32,353 nucleotides of DNA from RGIG250 sp964540025 (GTDB lineage Bacteria > Bacillota > Negativicutes > Selenomonadales > Selenomonadaceae). The stretch covers positions 1 through 32,353 of the forward strand of contig CAZIKQ010000017.1 of the NCBI GenBank assembly GCA_964540025.1. Reading direction: 5' to 3'. A program made the translations under genes and the position numbers. The notes below the pieces were generated by a model, which was not told the origin of the DNA, searched no databases, and saw only the letters and a list, made by a program, of their open reading frames with translations. Every line of letters begins with the position of its first letter. Within the stretch, counting starts at the first letter, position 1. This document shows, piece after piece, positions 24,915 to 32,353 of the stretch.

Positions 24915-26893
24915 TTAGAACGCATGGGTATACGTCAGCCGGTAATTGCAGGGCAGATCCATTGAACCATACTTGTCGGAAATGTTGTCCCGATCGAGCA
25001 GATTGTAAATTCCCAGCGTCCACTCGTCGTTTTTGCCCGCCTTGTAGCCCACGTTCAGATTGAGCTGCAGCTTCGAGGGAACGTCGTCCGGTCCAAACTT
25101 TCCCGCATTATAAGCGTTTTCCCGATCCCCCAGATATTTGAAGTTCAGGTTGCCGAACCATTTATCCTGATGGTAGTCCAGCCCCGCCATGAACTCCAAC
25201 CGGGCGGAGTCCTGCTTCCACTGGGGATTTTTCACGCTGGGATCCTTGACCTCCGGGTTGGAGAACGCCGCGCCCAGCCGCCAGGTCCAGCGCTTGCTGA
25301 AATGGTTCGCGTACTCAAGCTCCACGCCCGTATTGCGGAATTGCCCTTTATTGACAGCATATTGTTGACCATACTGATCCAGATTGTCTGGCCCTGACCA
25401 GCCCAGTTTGTTGTCAAAATCCATATGGTAAACGGCGAGCTTATACGTCTCTTTCCCCCGCTGGAGCTTTACGCCCGTCTCGTAGGTCCAGCCGCTCTCC
25501 GGCTTTAACGTTCCCCAATTGTTATCCTTGTAAGTACTTACTTCACTATCGAGATCCGGCATCTGGAAGGATCGGCCCACGTTGACATACCAGGCGGTAT
25601 TTTCATCAAATTTGTAATTTGTCTGGAACTGGGGCAGCCATATATGCTGGTTATATTTTTCGCTGGAAACGTAATTCCCCCGCAGGCCGACAATCGTGGA
25701 AAACTTATCGCTGAATTTCTTATCCCAGGAGAGGAAGACCGCGTTCGTATTGCGACGGCCGCTTCTCTCTACTCCTGCTGATGGCCTGATATGCGTGCCG
25801 CCCCGAGTATAGCTGTAGCCCGCGAGGAGGGTATCCTTGTCGCTGAGCTTCATTTCTTTCGAGAGATTGAAATCCCAGGTATCGACGCTTTCGTTGGACG
25901 AATATCTCGCCTTATTTGTCATATTATCAAAAGGTCTCGAGCGGCGTTGGTTGTAGCCCAGTACGGCCCGCCAGCCGTTGTCTTTCCCCTGATAGACGAT
26001 ATCCGCCGTCTGCCGGTAATCATAGTAAGTATAATCATATCCTCCACCAGGCGTTGACCAATTGCTAGTTTTATATTGATCAGCAGAACGCCTGATTTGC
26101 CCTTCGGTATAATTATAATGAAGCGTGATTTCGTCTGTCGCCTTCAGCGCCATATTGAAGCGGTTCTTCTGCCCCGTGCCATCGCTGATGTCATTCGTCG
26201 ACATTTTTGTCGGCCCGAAATAGTTACAATGGGAACGATTTTTATTTAGCTCCCGGCTCATGCCGATGATTATCCGATCGCTCTGATAGGCTATCCCGCC
26301 CTTTGTAAAGTAATTTCCCACCGTGCCGGTGACGATGGTGCGCTCCTCCCCTTCCGCCGGCTTTTTGAGGATGACGTTGATGACGCCGCCCATGGCTTCC
26401 GAGCCGTAGAGAACCGAGTTGCTGCCCTTGACGATCTCGATGCGCTCGATCATCTCCTTGGGAATATTTTCCAGACTGCTGTAATTTTTCAGGTTCATCG
26501 GCACCCCGTCCACCAGAACCAGCGTGCCTTTATCATAGCCGCGGGTGGTGATGCGGCTGGCCGACCAGCCGTATTCCGCGCCTGCGTCGCCGTAACTGGT
26601 GCTGGTGATGCCTATCTGCTGATCGATGGCCTCGTAGGCGTTCCGGTAGGCGCTTTCCTCCAGCTCCTCCGCCGTGATGACCGTCGTCGTCGCCGGTACA
26701 TCGATCTCCGCCTTTTCGGTGCGGGTGGCCGTGACGACAATTTCGTCTAACGTGTACTCGCTCGCCGCGGGCTCAGTGTCCCCCCCCGTGGACTTTCCTC
26801 CGCCGCCTCGGCGCCTGCCGGCGCCAGCGCCAGCGACGATACCGCCAGCGCCGCCAGCAGCAACCGTTTTTTCCTCTGGGATAAATTAACCAT
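24915..26893 (-). CDS. TonB-dependent outer-membrane receptor 2, out of frame at G8
   Basis: Outer-membrane receptor related to receptor 1. From the ATG at 26893 (AGGAGG upstream) it encodes KKRLLLAALAVSSLALAPAG and AEAAEESPRGG, then eight G (26780-26787), after which this frame ends at a TAG. The receptor frame continues with DTEPAASEYTLDEIVVTATR, an uninterrupted plug region (TTRGYDKGTLVLVDGVPM, RIEIVKGSNSVLYGSEAM) and a barrel ending in YRLTYTHAF. The joined length is about 660 aa and only frame is wrong. Nine or six G would restore it. As written, only a short signal-peptide fragment would be made. It is the first gene of a unit with binding lipoprotein 2, from P7. Confidence 0.9.
26780..26787 (-). 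repeat. Poly-G tract (G8) in receptor 2 signal region
   Basis: Eight consecutive G on the coding strand directly after the codons for AEESPR, the same protein position as the G7 tract of receptor 1. The joined gene is one base short of a multiple of three. Confidence 0.85.
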
Positions 26894-26966
26894 GCAAAAA
26901 GCCTCCTGAAATGAAAAAGAAACAACTAATGCTCGCCGGACGTTCCCGACTCCAGCGTCGGCACCC

Positions 26967-26997
26967 ATTGTAAAGCGTATAGTTCGTATACGGTCAA
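26967..26997 (-). promoter_or_regulatory. MerR-type promoter P7 (TonB receptor 2, binding protein 2)
   Basis: On the minus strand: -35 TTGACC, 19-bp spacer, -10 TACAAT. The spacer starts GTATACGAACTATAC; with the flanking C and G the dyad is CGTATA-N5-TATACG. The receptor start is 74 bases past the -10. Confidence 0.87.
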
Positions 26998-27031
26998 GCG
27001 TTATTTTTACTTTCATAAAAAATATTTATCT

Positions 27032-28345
27032 TTACCGGATTCGCTGTCTTGCGCCGCGGATTTTCTGCGCAATCGTCAGATTCCACAGCGATTCCTCGAG
27101 ATAGAGCGCCCCGCGGACTCCCATGAGAGGCGTTTCCGTCAGTCTTACCCATTCCTCCACCGGATAGGCAGCGGGAAGAAAGACGACCTCCTCCGCCGTT
27201 GGCGGTATATTCAGATTTTCGTTGCTGCCTCCGAGAATGAGACCCCGCTCCATTTCGGCAAAGCGCCGGGCGATTTTCTCTCCGTCGGTGGCCGCCGCGA
27301 AAATTTCGTCCACGGCCCCGGTTTCTTCGGCCCGGGGGACAATTCTCTCGTCCAGCGGTTTTTTTACCACCACCGTCAGTCTCCCTACGTCCGCCCACTC
27401 GTTGCGGAGGGCCGCCGCAAGCCCCATTGCCGTCGACGGCGGCGCGGCAATGACCGCCTCCTCGAACCAGAGCTCGCCCCACAGGCTTTTGCATAAATTA
27501 AGCCGGTAATTCTTCTTTTCTTGGACCGCCGCTAAATATTCCCGCGCCCCGCCCAAATTTGGAGCGGCAAACGCCTCGCCGACGAGGGCAAGCCATTTTT
27601 CCGTCCCGCTGAAACCGTAAGGCGGCAGCGGCGCTATATACTCCGTGCCGTACCGCTCCTTGAGGGCTTTAGCCAGCGGAACCCCCAATTCCCGGTGAAC
27701 GACCACGTTCAGCGACGCCGCCCCCAGACGGGAAAGCTCCTGCCAGGAACTGCCCGCGCCGGGAACCGCGTTCACTTCATACCCGGCGAGCTCAAGGAGG
27801 CGAACCAGCTCTTCCCGATCGTTTTCGCCGGCATAATAGCCGTCGGTCAATCCCAGGAGATTGATGCCGGCGGCTTTTTCCGCAGGCGGCACATCTTTTA
27901 CCGCATCGAGCGCGGCCAGCGAAGCTTTGACGTATCCTTCGGAAAAGCCGCCGATCAGCCCGTTGCTGTCGAAGACGACGGCGGGACATTTCACCCCCGA
28001 GTCCCGGGCAATCGCCGCCAGGTCGTCGCCGATAAGACCCGCCGAGCAATTATTTTCGATGCAGATAACCGCCGGCGGATCGTCTATATAAGGCTTTAAC
28101 GTATCCCGCAGATATTCCTCCGTCCCAAATACGATGGCCTGATTATCCAGTTGCGTCGCGACCATGCGGTTGGACAGGAGCGGCTGGCTGCTTTCCAGCG
28201 AGCGGAGCGCATAAAAATAGCACCACATCGGACCGTTGACGACGATGGCCGCATCCGGAATCCCGGCGAAAAACGCCGCCGCCCCTGCCAATGCGCAGGT
28301 ATCGGCATGCAGGCAGACGGCGCTGAAATCATCCGGCCTACGCAT
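27032..28345 (-). CDS. NifK-like nitrogenase-superfamily subunit
   Basis: Subunit of a two-component reductase (437 aa), beta-like by position. Cysteines at 11, 17, 42 (NGPMWCYFYA) and 100 (ENNCSAGLIGDD) match places where nitrogenase and DPOR subunits hold the bridging iron-sulfur cluster. The GLIGDD loop is a superfamily hallmark. At 437 aa it is nearer to the short tetrapyrrole-reductase type (BchB/BchN/CfbD) than to true NifK, and no FeMo-cofactor machinery is nearby. The start ATG overlaps the end of the NifD-like gene by eight bases with GGAGGA upstream. It probably pairs with the NifD-like protein and is reduced by the NifH-like protein. The substrate is unknown; an imported tetrapyrrole is my inference. 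Last gene of the P8 unit. Confidence 0.88.
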   Translation of the reverse strand: MRRPDDFSAVCLHADTCALAGAAAFFAGIPDAAIVVNGPMWCYFYALRSLESSQPLLSNRMVATQLDNQAIVFGTEEYLRDTLKPYIDDPPAVICIENNCSAGLIGDDLAAIARDSGVKCPAVVFDSNGLIGGFSEGYVKASLAALDAVKDVPPAEKAAGINLLGLTDGYYAGENDREELVRLLELAGYEVNAVPGAGSSWQELSRLGAASLNVVVHRELGVPLAKALKERYGTEYIAPLPPYGFSGTEKWLALVGEAFAAPNLGGAREYLAAVQEKKNYRLNLCKSLWGELWFEEAVIAAPPSTAMGLAAALRNEWADVGRLTVVVKKPLDERIVPRAEETGAVDEIFAAATDGEKIARRFAEMERGLILGGSNENLNIPPTAEEVVFLPAAYPVEEWVRLTETPLMGVRGALYLEESLWNLTIAQKIRGARQRIR

Positions 28346-29702
28346 AAATCATTCCTCCTTTGGCAAAGCGGCGGCAACGAGCCCGTTCCAGCGCCCGCAA
28401 AATATCGCGCTCGCCGCTCCAGCCGGCGCCGGACAGATACGGCAGGTAAACCTGGCAGAGCTGTCCGGCAAGCAGCTCGTTCGTAGTCAAAACGTAATCG
28501 GCTTCTCGAAACGCCTCCGCCGCTTCCTCTTCGGAGAGGATTGGCGCGTCCGTAGCTTTTTGGAGCCGCTCCAATATCTGCCGCCGCTCCGCATCCCGGT
28601 AGCAGTCGAAAAGAGTAACTCCCAATATTTTAACTTCGAGCTTCTCCAGGAGGTAAAAGACTTCTTCGGGCTGAAAATACTGGGCCACCCGTCCCGCGCA
28701 CAGGACGGTTTTCGTCCCGCCAAGCGTCGTCTTTGCCCGGTCGATGGCCGCCTGGAACGCTTCCCGCTCGGCGGCAACCGCCGCTGCGGCCGCCTCCTCC
28801 CTTCCGATTGTTTTCCCCAGCTCCTCGAGCCAAACCAGCGTGCGCCTGAATCCGACAGGATAAATATCGCCCCGCATACAGGGGATACCGAATTTTTCTT
28901 TCATTTCCTCCGCCAGCTCTACCAGCGCTTTTTGCCGCGCATCCTGACCGTATCGCCCCAGGACCACGGCAAGGGACGCCGAAGATGCCTGCGCCAGGCG
29001 GTCTATGTCTATATACGTGGGAAATTGTCCCGTGACCTGCAAATCAAAATAACCGAGAAGGCGCTTGATCTCCTCGGCAAATCGTCCGTAAAAGCCGCCG
29101 CAGTCGCCCAGTAAAAGAACCGTCCCCTCTTCCCTCACCGCCGCCGGCTTCATAAAGCGCTCCATCAGGAGACGCGCCGCGTCGATATATCCCTTGAAAT
29201 ATTCCCCGTCCAAAAAGCCGTGGGCCGCGACGGCGAGCACGGGAAAGCCAAGCTCCTGCTCCATATCCGCCGCCACGGCCTCCACGTCGTCGCCGATGAC
29301 GCCGGATACGCAGGAATTGGCGATAAATATTACTTTGGGGCGGTATTTCTCCGCCGCGTAACGAATCGCCCGCTTCAGTCTTTCCTCTCCGCCAAAGACG
29401 GCCTCCTCCTCTTCAAGGTCGCTGGAAAGCAGCGGGATGACCGGCAGACTATTCTCTTTGAACGCTTCGCCAAAATTTCGATAGAAAGCGTTGATATCCA
29501 TGCGCCTGGCGATATGAGCGCAGGCGCGCGGACTGTGAAAGACCACCGCCGCGCCCGAGACGTGCGAAAGCGCCCGCCATACGCCCGGCATACTGCAGCT
29601 GCAAGTAGCGCGCCGCTTCATCACGCGCTTGGCGGCGATGCCTTTACCTGCCGCAGCCGGTTTTATTACGCCCTGCTTTTTCGTTATCGGTTCAATTTCC
29701 AT
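28338..29702 (-). CDS. NifD-like nitrogenase-superfamily subunit
   Basis: Alpha-like subunit (454 aa) of the same reductase. Cysteines are at 34 and 36 (RATCSCSMPGVW), 61 (HSPRACAH) and 131 (NSCVSGVIGDD), the three-region pattern that ligates a P-cluster or a single 4Fe-4S cluster. I do not see equivalents of the FeMo-cofactor ligands of NifD (a Cys in the middle and a His near the C-terminus), and there are no nifE, nifN or nifB genes, so nitrogen fixation is unlikely. I start at the ATG at 29702, overlapping the NifH-like stop by 11 bases; a frame to 29732 is open but lies further inside that gene. Related enzymes reduce tetrapyrrole rings (protochlorophyllide, chlorin, Ni-sirohydrochlorin) or split thioethers. 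Confidence 0.88.
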   Translation of the reverse strand: MEIEPITKKQGVIKPAAAGKGIAAKRVMKRRATCSCSMPGVWRALSHVSGAAVVFHSPRACAHIARRMDINAFYRNFGEAFKENSLPVIPLLSSDLEEEEAVFGGEERLKRAIRYAAEKYRPKVIFIANSCVSGVIGDDVEAVAADMEQELGFPVLAVAAHGFLDGEYFKGYIDAARLLMERFMKPAAVREEGTVLLLGDCGGFYGRFAEEIKRLLGYFDLQVTGQFPTYIDIDRLAQASSASLAVVLGRYGQDARQKALVELAEEMKEKFGIPCMRGDIYPVGFRRTLVWLEELGKTIGREEAAAAAVAAEREAFQAAIDRAKTTLGGTKTVLCAGRVAQYFQPEEVFYLLEKLEVKILGVTLFDCYRDAERRQILERLQKATDAPILSEEEAAEAFREADYVLTTNELLAGQLCQVYLPYLSGAGWSGERDILRALERARCRRFAKGGMIYA

Positions 29703-30504
29703 AAGCTTCCACCATTGCCTCCAATTCTTCAAAGGTCATCGGCTCCGGAACGGAAAGCTCTTTGTTAGCCGCGATCTTCATTGCCAGCTCCCGGTAAACC
29801 TCTGCCTGCGGTGACTGCGGCGCGTATTCCAAAACCGTCTTCCGCCGGTTTTCCGCCTCCCGAACGATAGCGTCCCGAGGAATAAACGCCACGAGCTTCG
29901 TCCCGATCTTCGCGGCGAAGGCTTCCAGCAATTCTCTTTCCCGCAACACGCTGCGGCTGTTGCCGATAACGCCGCCGAGCTTCACTTTTCCCCGGGAGGC
30001 AAATTTCTTTATTCCCCTGGCGATATTATTGGCCGCATAGAGTGACATCAATTCGCCTGAGGAAACGATGTATATTTCCTCGGCGTATCCTTCGCGAATC
30101 GGCACGGCGAATCCGCCGCAGACCACGTCGCCTAAAACGTCGTAAAGAACTACGTCGATATCTTCTAAAGCGTTTAGCGCTCTAACCTTTTCAAGGGCGA
30201 CGATGATACCCCGCCCCGCGCAGCCGACACCCGGCTCGGGTCCGCCCGCTTCGATACATCGTATGCCGTTGTATCCTTCGTTCACGATTTCATCGCGGCT
30301 TATTTCCGCGCCGCGCCGCAGGCGCTCAAGATCGAGCACGGTATTGCGGCAAATATGCCCCAAAAGGAGCCTCGTTGAATCGTTCTTCGGATCGCAGCCT
30401 ATCTGGCACACCCTTTTCCCCGCTTGACTGAACGCCGCCGAAACGTTCGCCGCCGTCGTCGATTTGCCGATGCCGCCCTTTCCGTAAAATGCTATTTTTT
30501 TCAA
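29692..30504 (-). CDS. NifH-like iron protein (reductase ATPase)
   Basis: Homodimeric ATP-dependent electron donor, 270 aa, close to NifH/BchL/CfbC length. The P-loop is GKGGIGKST (8-16). The two cysteines that bind the intersubunit 4Fe-4S cluster are Cys 95 (GVGCAGRG) and Cys 129 (GDVVCGGFA), and the switch region DPKNDST is present, so it looks functional. The start is TTG at 30504: AGGAGG lies nine bases upstream and the next residues KKIAFYGKGG match the family N-terminus. It lies 44 bases after the exporter permease gene and overlaps the NifD-like gene. It feeds electrons to the NifD/NifK-like pair. Confidence 0.93.
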   Translation of the reverse strand: MKKIAFYGKGGIGKSTTAANVSAAFSQAGKRVCQIGCDPKNDSTRLLLGHICRNTVLDLERLRRGAEISRDEIVNEGYNGIRCIEAGGPEPGVGCAGRGIIVALEKVRALNALEDIDVVLYDVLGDVVCGGFAVPIREGYAEEIYIVSSGELMSLYAANNIARGIKKFASRGKVKLGGVIGNSRSVLRERELLEAFAAKIGTKLVAFIPRDAIVREAENRRKTVLEYAPQSPQAEVYRELAMKIAANKELSVPEPMTFEELEAMVEAYGN

Positions 30505-30548
30505 TCTACCCCGCCTCCTTCAATTTTCAAAAATATCCCTCTGCCCGT

Positions 30549-31286
30549 TCACTCGCTGTACCGGCGGTACAGCGCGGTTCCCACCGCCAGGAAAACCGCT
30601 CCCTCCGTAAAAAGAAGCGCCGCATCTACGATGAAAGCCGATGACCATCCCGATGCGCGCGCCAAATTGTTCAGCGCGCCCACGGGAAAAAGCCTGACGA
30701 CATACTGCGCAATAGTCGGCAGGTTTTCAACGGGAAAGAACGATCCGCCGAAAAACGTCATCGGCATGATGACAAAATTGTTTACAAAGGCAACGTCGTC
30801 CGGCTGCTTTACGAGCATACCGACGATGACGCCCAGGGCCGCAAAGCAAAAGGAACCCAGGACAGCTCCCAATAAAAGCGGCGCCGTCAAATGAGCCGCG
30901 TCAAAAGCGAATCGCGCCATGAGAAAGATCAACGCGCCAAAAAATATCCCCCTCGCCATACCTGCGATGACGATACCCAACGTCACCTCAAAATTGCGGA
31001 CAGGCGAAAGCACGAGATTTTGAAAAACATGATAATACATTTTCCCCGTCGAGATGGAATTCGCCGTTTGCTGAAAAGAATTTATCATGACGGTAATAGA
31101 GATAATTCCGCCGGCGAGAAACGGTAAATACCCGCCGGCTACGTCTACTCTATCGCCAAGCCCGTAGCCGAATGCAAAAAGATAGATAAACGGCGAAATA
31201 ATACTGGAAAAAACGTGTCCCATGCGGCCGATCTTCTTGTAAATCGTCAGACATTCCCGGTACGCCACCGCGTAGCAGCCCCTCAT
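30549..31286 (-). CDS. ABC-2 type permease (exporter)
   Basis: Inner-membrane permease of 245 aa with about six helices and the family signature PMTFFGGSFFPVENLP before the last helices, as in NodJ and drug-resistance exporters. ABC-2 systems export small molecules, lipids or polysaccharides; they do not use binding proteins. The ATG overlaps the stop of the ATPase gene (ATGA). It is in the same transcript as the Nif-like reductase, which suggests export of the reaction product or a related toxic compound. Confidence 0.9.
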   Translation of the reverse strand: MRGCYAVAYRECLTIYKKIGRMGHVFSSIISPFIYLFAFGYGLGDRVDVAGGYLPFLAGGIISITVMINSFQQTANSISTGKMYYHVFQNLVLSPVRNFEVTLGIVIAGMARGIFFGALIFLMARFAFDAAHLTAPLLLGAVLGSFCFAALGVIVGMLVKQPDDVAFVNNFVIMPMTFFGGSFFPVENLPTIAQYVVRLFPVGALNNLARASGWSSAFIVDAALLFTEGAVFLAVGTALYRRYSE

Positions 31287-32016
31287 AGCGACCGCCCTCT
31301 CGTCAGTTCAATAAAGAAATTTTCCAGGTTCTCCGAACCCGTTCCGATCCGTTCCTGAAGCTCCCGCTTCGCTGAATTCAGCGCTAACTCCCCCTGACAA
31401 AAGATAGCGATGCGGTCGCAGAGCCGCTCCGCTTCCTCCATGTAGTGCGTCGTAAAAATGAGCGTCTTGCCCGCCGCTTTTAATGCGGCGATGATATTCC
31501 ATATCGACTGCCTCACGTCGGGATCGAGTCCCACCGTCGGTTCATCCAGCAAAATAAGTTCCGGATCGGGTATGAGACTCCGCGCGATTAGAACACGGCG
31601 CATCATTCCGCCCGAAAGATTGCGCACGCTTTTTTTCGCATTTCCTCCAGCTCAAACCGCCTGATAATTTCCTCGGCCCGCGCTTTTAAGTTGCTTACGC
31701 CGAACAGGAGACCGTAGACGTAAAACGTCTCCTCCACGTCAAACTCGCGGTCCAGGTTGCTGTCCTGCGGAATCAACCCAATGCGTCGTTTTAAGGCCGG
31801 CGTTCTCTCCGCCGCATTTTCGCCAAAAAGAAAAATCTCGCCGCCCGTCGGTTTGGAAAGTCCCGCAATCAGCTTCATCAGCGTAGTCTTTCCCGCTCCG
31901 TTCGGGCCCAGCAGACCAAAGACGCCGCCCTTTGGCACCACGAGATTCAGCGGCCTTATCACTACGGCTTGCCCGTAACGCTTGGTCAAATTTTTTATTT
32001 CTACCGCCGCTTCCAT
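31283..32016 (-). CDS. ABC-2 exporter ATPase, split by a one-base frameshift
   Basis: ATPase of the exporter, NodI/drug-resistance type. The first part (31603-32016) has Walker A GPNGAGKTTLM and the Q-loop IPQDSNLDREF. The second (31283-31627) has the signature LSGGMMRRVLIARSL, Walker B LILLDEPTVGLD and switch histidine TTHYMEEAERL. Joined they make a complete 244-aa ATPase. The break is at seven A (31630-31636), read CGA AAA AAA GCG; one more A, or a -1 slip, gives KKSVRNLSGG. A AAA AAA in this phase is a classic slippery heptamer, and GGAGGA lies six bases upstream, as stimulators do in dnaX-like sites. A missing base in the assembly is equally possible. The start is the ATG at 32016 with GGAGG upstream. 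First gene of the P8 unit. Confidence 0.87.
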
Positions 32017-32075
32017 CAAATTACCTCCAACGCAAAATTGCGCCGCGCTCTCAAAATCGAAAAACCATCTTCACG

Positions 32076-32106
32076 ATTCTAAAGTATATAGTTGCTCCAC
32101 GGTCAA
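32076..32106 (-). promoter_or_regulatory. MerR-type promoter P8 (exporter and Nif-like genes)
   Basis: On the minus strand: -35 TTGACC, 19-bp spacer, -10 TAGAAT. The spacer starts GTGGAGCAACTATAT; the left arm of the dyad is degenerate, the right arm is kept. It would drive a five-gene operon from 32016 to 27032. Confidence 0.78.
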
Positions 32107-32176
32107 GGATTTTTATAAATTCGTCGTAATGGGTTTTACACCTATTGGTTTATTGGTTAATGACACAAAACAGGTA

Positions 32177-32353
32177 TTTGTCGGCTGACTGGCCTCCCCT
32201 ACAGGGAAGCCAAGCTTGTCGACAAACAGCTCTATGTCTACTTTACCCTTTCACTCAGCCCAAAGGCTCCCCGTGGAGTAACTGCCACAACTCAAAGGCT
32301 CCCCTGTAGGGGAGGTGGTCGAAGGCCGCAGGCCGAAGACCGGAGGGGTGAAG
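32177..32353 (+). repeat. Palindromic repeat copies, running off the window
   Basis: A fragment (GGCCTCCCCTACAGGGAAGCC) is followed by CTTGTCGACAAACAGCTC at 32214 and a near-identical copy of the 17040-17199 unit in the opposite orientation, including GGTCGAAGGCCGCAGGCC and CCGGAGGGGTGAAG at the edge. The remainder lies outside the window. No gene is seen from 32107 to the end. Confidence 0.82.

Noticed and set aside
26894..27031. Cobalamin riboswitch upstream of a TonB receptor
   Set aside because: The leaders of both receptors are under 80 bases and contain no B12-box-like sequence; the promoters are of the MerR type instead. A corrinoid ligand is still possible.
27032..30504. True molybdenum nitrogenase
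   Set aside because: The subunits are short, FeMo-cofactor ligands are not seen, and no nifE, nifN or nifB genes are present.

Overview
The window (about 32.4 kb, fairly GC-rich) looks like chromosome from an anaerobic Gram-negative-type Firmicute, most likely a member of the Negativicutes. The inference rests on Firmicute-style GGAGG ribosome binding sites combined with outer-membrane TonB-dependent receptors. No rRNA, tRNA, CRISPR or phage genes were seen, and the species cannot be fixed from the sequence.

Region 1 (1-5400, minus strand) is an operon for a binding-protein-dependent ABC importer of the ferric-iron/phosphonate type: lipoprotein, ATPase, fused double permease and a second ATPase. 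A hairpin lies between the lipoprotein gene and the rest. Region 2 (5439-8093) is a UvrD-type helicase with a DEDDh exonuclease domain inserted in it. Region 3 (8094-9344) holds a decayed repeat and a MerR-family regulator with a GyrI-like effector domain.

Region 4 (9432-32106) is the main content: a dense locus for import and processing of what is probably a metallo-tetrapyrrole. It has a FecCD-type permease with its ATPase, two periplasmic binding lipoproteins, two TonB-dependent receptors, a CobN-like chelatase large subunit, ChlI-like and ChlD-like AAA+ partners, and a radical SAM/SPASM enzyme. It also has NifH-, NifD- and NifK-like proteins of the tetrapyrrole-reductase kind, an ABC-2 exporter, and a 104-residue histidine-containing duplicated protein. 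Every transcription unit starts at a promoter with the same unusual build: a -35 box, a 19-bp spacer carrying a GTATA-N5-TATAC dyad, and a -10 box. I count eight of these. A 19-bp spacer with an internal dyad is the signature of MerR-activated promoters, so the neighbouring MerR gene is the obvious candidate regulator of the whole locus.

Four genes of the locus are broken by one base, each at a homopolymer. Both TonB receptors carry a poly-G tract (G7 and G8) just after the signal peptide, at the same protein position, and either would be in frame with six or nine G. This resembles phase variation. The CobN-like gene and the exporter ATPase are each interrupted at A7 and would be restored by A8. 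Homopolymer sequencing error is the main alternative for all four.

A family of short palindromic repeats with TTGTCGACAA-like ends occurs at 55-138, 8249-8341, 16853-17250, 23445-23750 and 32177-32353. One copy appears to have inserted between a locus promoter and its first gene, leaving a 14-bp direct repeat, and it carries a further 100-bp two-hairpin insert.

Working model (inference): receptors and binding proteins deliver a metallated tetrapyrrole, FecCD imports it, CobN/ChlI/ChlD remove or insert metal, the Nif-like and radical SAM enzymes reduce or alter the macrocycle, and the ABC-2 system exports a product.
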